DNA from: Acidocella sp.
GTDB taxonomy: Bacteria > Pseudomonadota > Alphaproteobacteria > Acetobacterales > Acetobacteraceae
Assembly: GCA_028687415.1 (NCBI GenBank)
Contig: JAQUAC010000063.1
Span: 1-10,074 of the forward strand
DNA: 10,074 nucleotides
Reading direction: 5' to 3'
Both the position numbers and the translations under genes were made by a program. The notes beneath the pieces were generated by a model, which saw only the letters and a program-made list of their open reading frames with translations, made no database searches and was not told the DNA's origin. Shown in pieces: positions 8,897 to 10,074 of this stretch. Numbering within the stretch: position 1 is the first letter of the stretch; each line of letters opens with the position of its first letter.

Positions 8897-10074
8897 ATGA
8901 TCACCTTCGAGGACATCCAATCCGCTGCAAGGCGGATTGAGGGCTCTGTGCTGCGCTCGCCCTTTCTGCGCTCGGACGGGATTTCCCGCCTCACCGGGGC
9001 GGATGTGTACATCAAATACGACCACCTCCAGGCCACCGGCGCGTTCAAGGAGCGCGGGGCAGCCAACCGCATCGCGCTGCTGACGCCGGAGGAGCGCAAG
9101 GGCGGCGTGGTGGCGATGTCCGCCGGCAATCACGCCCAGGCGGTGGCGCGGCATGCGGCCCTCGCGGGCATCAAGGCCACCATCGTCATGCCCCGGCACA
9201 CGCCCGCCACGAAAGTGACGCGCACGGCTTCCTGGGGTGCCAATGTGGTGCTGCACGGCGAGACGCTGGCAGAAGCCGCCGCCGAGGCGCACCGGCTGGA
9301 AGCGGAAGAGGGGCTGTTCTTCATCCATCCCTATGACGACCCCGCCGTGATGGCCGGCCAGGGCACCATGGCACTGGAAATGTTTCAGGATGTGCCGGAT
9401 CTGGACGCGCTGGTCGTCGCCACTGGCGGCGGCGGATTGATCTCGGGCAGCGCCATTGTAGCCCAGGCCATGTGCCCAAGCTGCCAGATTTATGGTACCG
9501 AGGTCGAGAATTACGCCGCCTTCGCCCAGACGCTGGCGGGTGAGCCGATTCATGTCGGCGGACCGACCGTGGCCGAGGGCATTGCCGTGCGCGATATCGG
9601 CCAGCGCCCGCTGGAAGTGCTGAAGACGCTGCACGTGCCGGTGCTGGTGGTGAGCGAGCATGCCATTGAGCGCGCCATTGCCACGCTGGTGGAAAACGCC
9701 AAGCAAGTGGCCGAGGGCGCCGGTGCGGCCGGGCTGGCTGCCGTGCAGAGCTTCCCTGAGTTGTTCAAGGGCAAGAAGGTCGGCATCTCCATCTGCGGTG
9801 CGAATATCGATCCGCGCATTCTGGCCAATACGCTGATGCGCAACCTGCTGCGCGACGGCCGCCTGCTGCGCGTGGTGCTGGAAATGCCGGACCGTCCTGG
9901 CATGCTGGCTGAAGTCGCCACACGCATTGGCGCTTTGGGCGGCAATATCATTGAGGTCGCGCATCACCGCCTGTTCTCCAGCCCCTCCGTGCAGGATGCT
10001 CAGCTGGAGATCATGATCGAAGCCCGCGACGCCGCACATGGCGCCGCCATTGAGGCCTCGCTGGCGGAAGTATT
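8897..10074 (+). CDS. Threonine ammonia-lyase (medium form, C-terminal ACT domain), partial at 3' end
   Basis: Pyridoxal-phosphate enzyme that converts L-threonine to 2-oxobutanoate and ammonia, the first step toward isoleucine or of threonine breakdown. 392 complete codons are visible and the frame is still open at the window edge. Medium-form family members have about 400-415 residues, so only the last few are missing. The fold-type II catalytic domain (1 to about 318) has the PLP lysine Lys51 in TGAFKERGA, the substrate loop SAGNHAQ (75-81), the phosphate-binding TGGGGLISG (177-185) and GAGAAGL (274-280). A single ACT domain (about 325-392) has DRPGMLAEV and GNIIEVAHHR. One ACT unit distinguishes it from E. 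coli IlvA (two) and TdcB (none). It could be called ilvA or tdcB, and I leave the symbol blank. The ATG is 1 nt after the greA stop with no visible ribosome site, so translation is probably coupled. A serine/threonine dehydratase role is an alternative. Confidence 0.92.
   Translation, partial: MITFEDIQSAARRIEGSVLRSPFLRSDGISRLTGADVYIKYDHLQATGAFKERGAANRIALLTPEERKGGVVAMSAGNHAQAVARHAALAGIKATIVMPRHTPATKVTRTASWGANVVLHGETLAEAAAEAHRLEAEEGLFFIHPYDDPAVMAGQGTMALEMFQDVPDLDALVVATGGGGLISGSAIVAQAMCPSCQIYGTEVENYAAFAQTLAGEPIHVGGPTVAEGIAVRDIGQRPLEVLKTLHVPVLVVSEHAIERAIATLVENAKQVAEGAGAAGLAAVQSFPELFKGKKVGISICGANIDPRILANTLMRNLLRDGRLLRVVLEMPDRPGMLAEVATRIGALGGNIIEVAHHRLFSSPSVQDAQLEIMIEARDAAHGAAIEASLAEV

Noticed and set aside
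8882..10039. 385-codon open frame antisense to the threonine ammonia-lyase
   Set aside because: Shadow of a gene whose catalytic motifs are all intact; no recognisable protein features of its own.

Overview
The window is a compact, GC-rich chromosomal segment from what is most likely an alphaproteobacterium. The order GatB/YqeY-domain gene - dnaG - rpoD, divergent from carA - carB - greA, is the typical alphaproteobacterial arrangement. The HTH-like extension on CarA and the overall sequence style hint at Rhodospirillales/Acetobacteraceae, but that family-level placement is my inference and is uncertain. I see no mobile element, prophage, CRISPR array, tRNA or rRNA. This is core housekeeping DNA, not an accessory island.

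The left arm is transcribed leftward. A GatB/YqeY-domain gene (3153-3611) is followed 3 nt later by dnaG primase (1338-3149), and after an 80-nt gap by rpoD, the primary sigma factor, which enters at 1257 and runs off the left edge inside conserved region 2. This is the alphaproteobacterial version of the macromolecular-synthesis operon, with YqeY where E. coli has rpsU. It joins replication initiation and transcription initiation functions.

The right arm is transcribed rightward. It holds carA (3692-5023) and carB (5096-8338), the two subunits of carbamoyl-phosphate synthetase, which feeds arginine and pyrimidine synthesis. They are followed by a strong hairpin, greA (8422-8895), and a threonine ammonia-lyase with a C-terminal ACT domain that starts 1 nt after greA and is cut by the right edge only a few residues from its expected end.

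The two arms diverge from an 80-bp spacer (3612-3691) that carries a perfect 17-nt palindrome and back-to-back -10-like elements. The most interesting features are the roughly 68-residue helix-turn-helix-like N-terminal extension on CarA, an internal start that could give a normal-length CarA, the promoter palindrome just upstream of that gene, and a long GC-rich hairpin between carA and carB. All gene-free stretches are 72-83 bp and are described individually.
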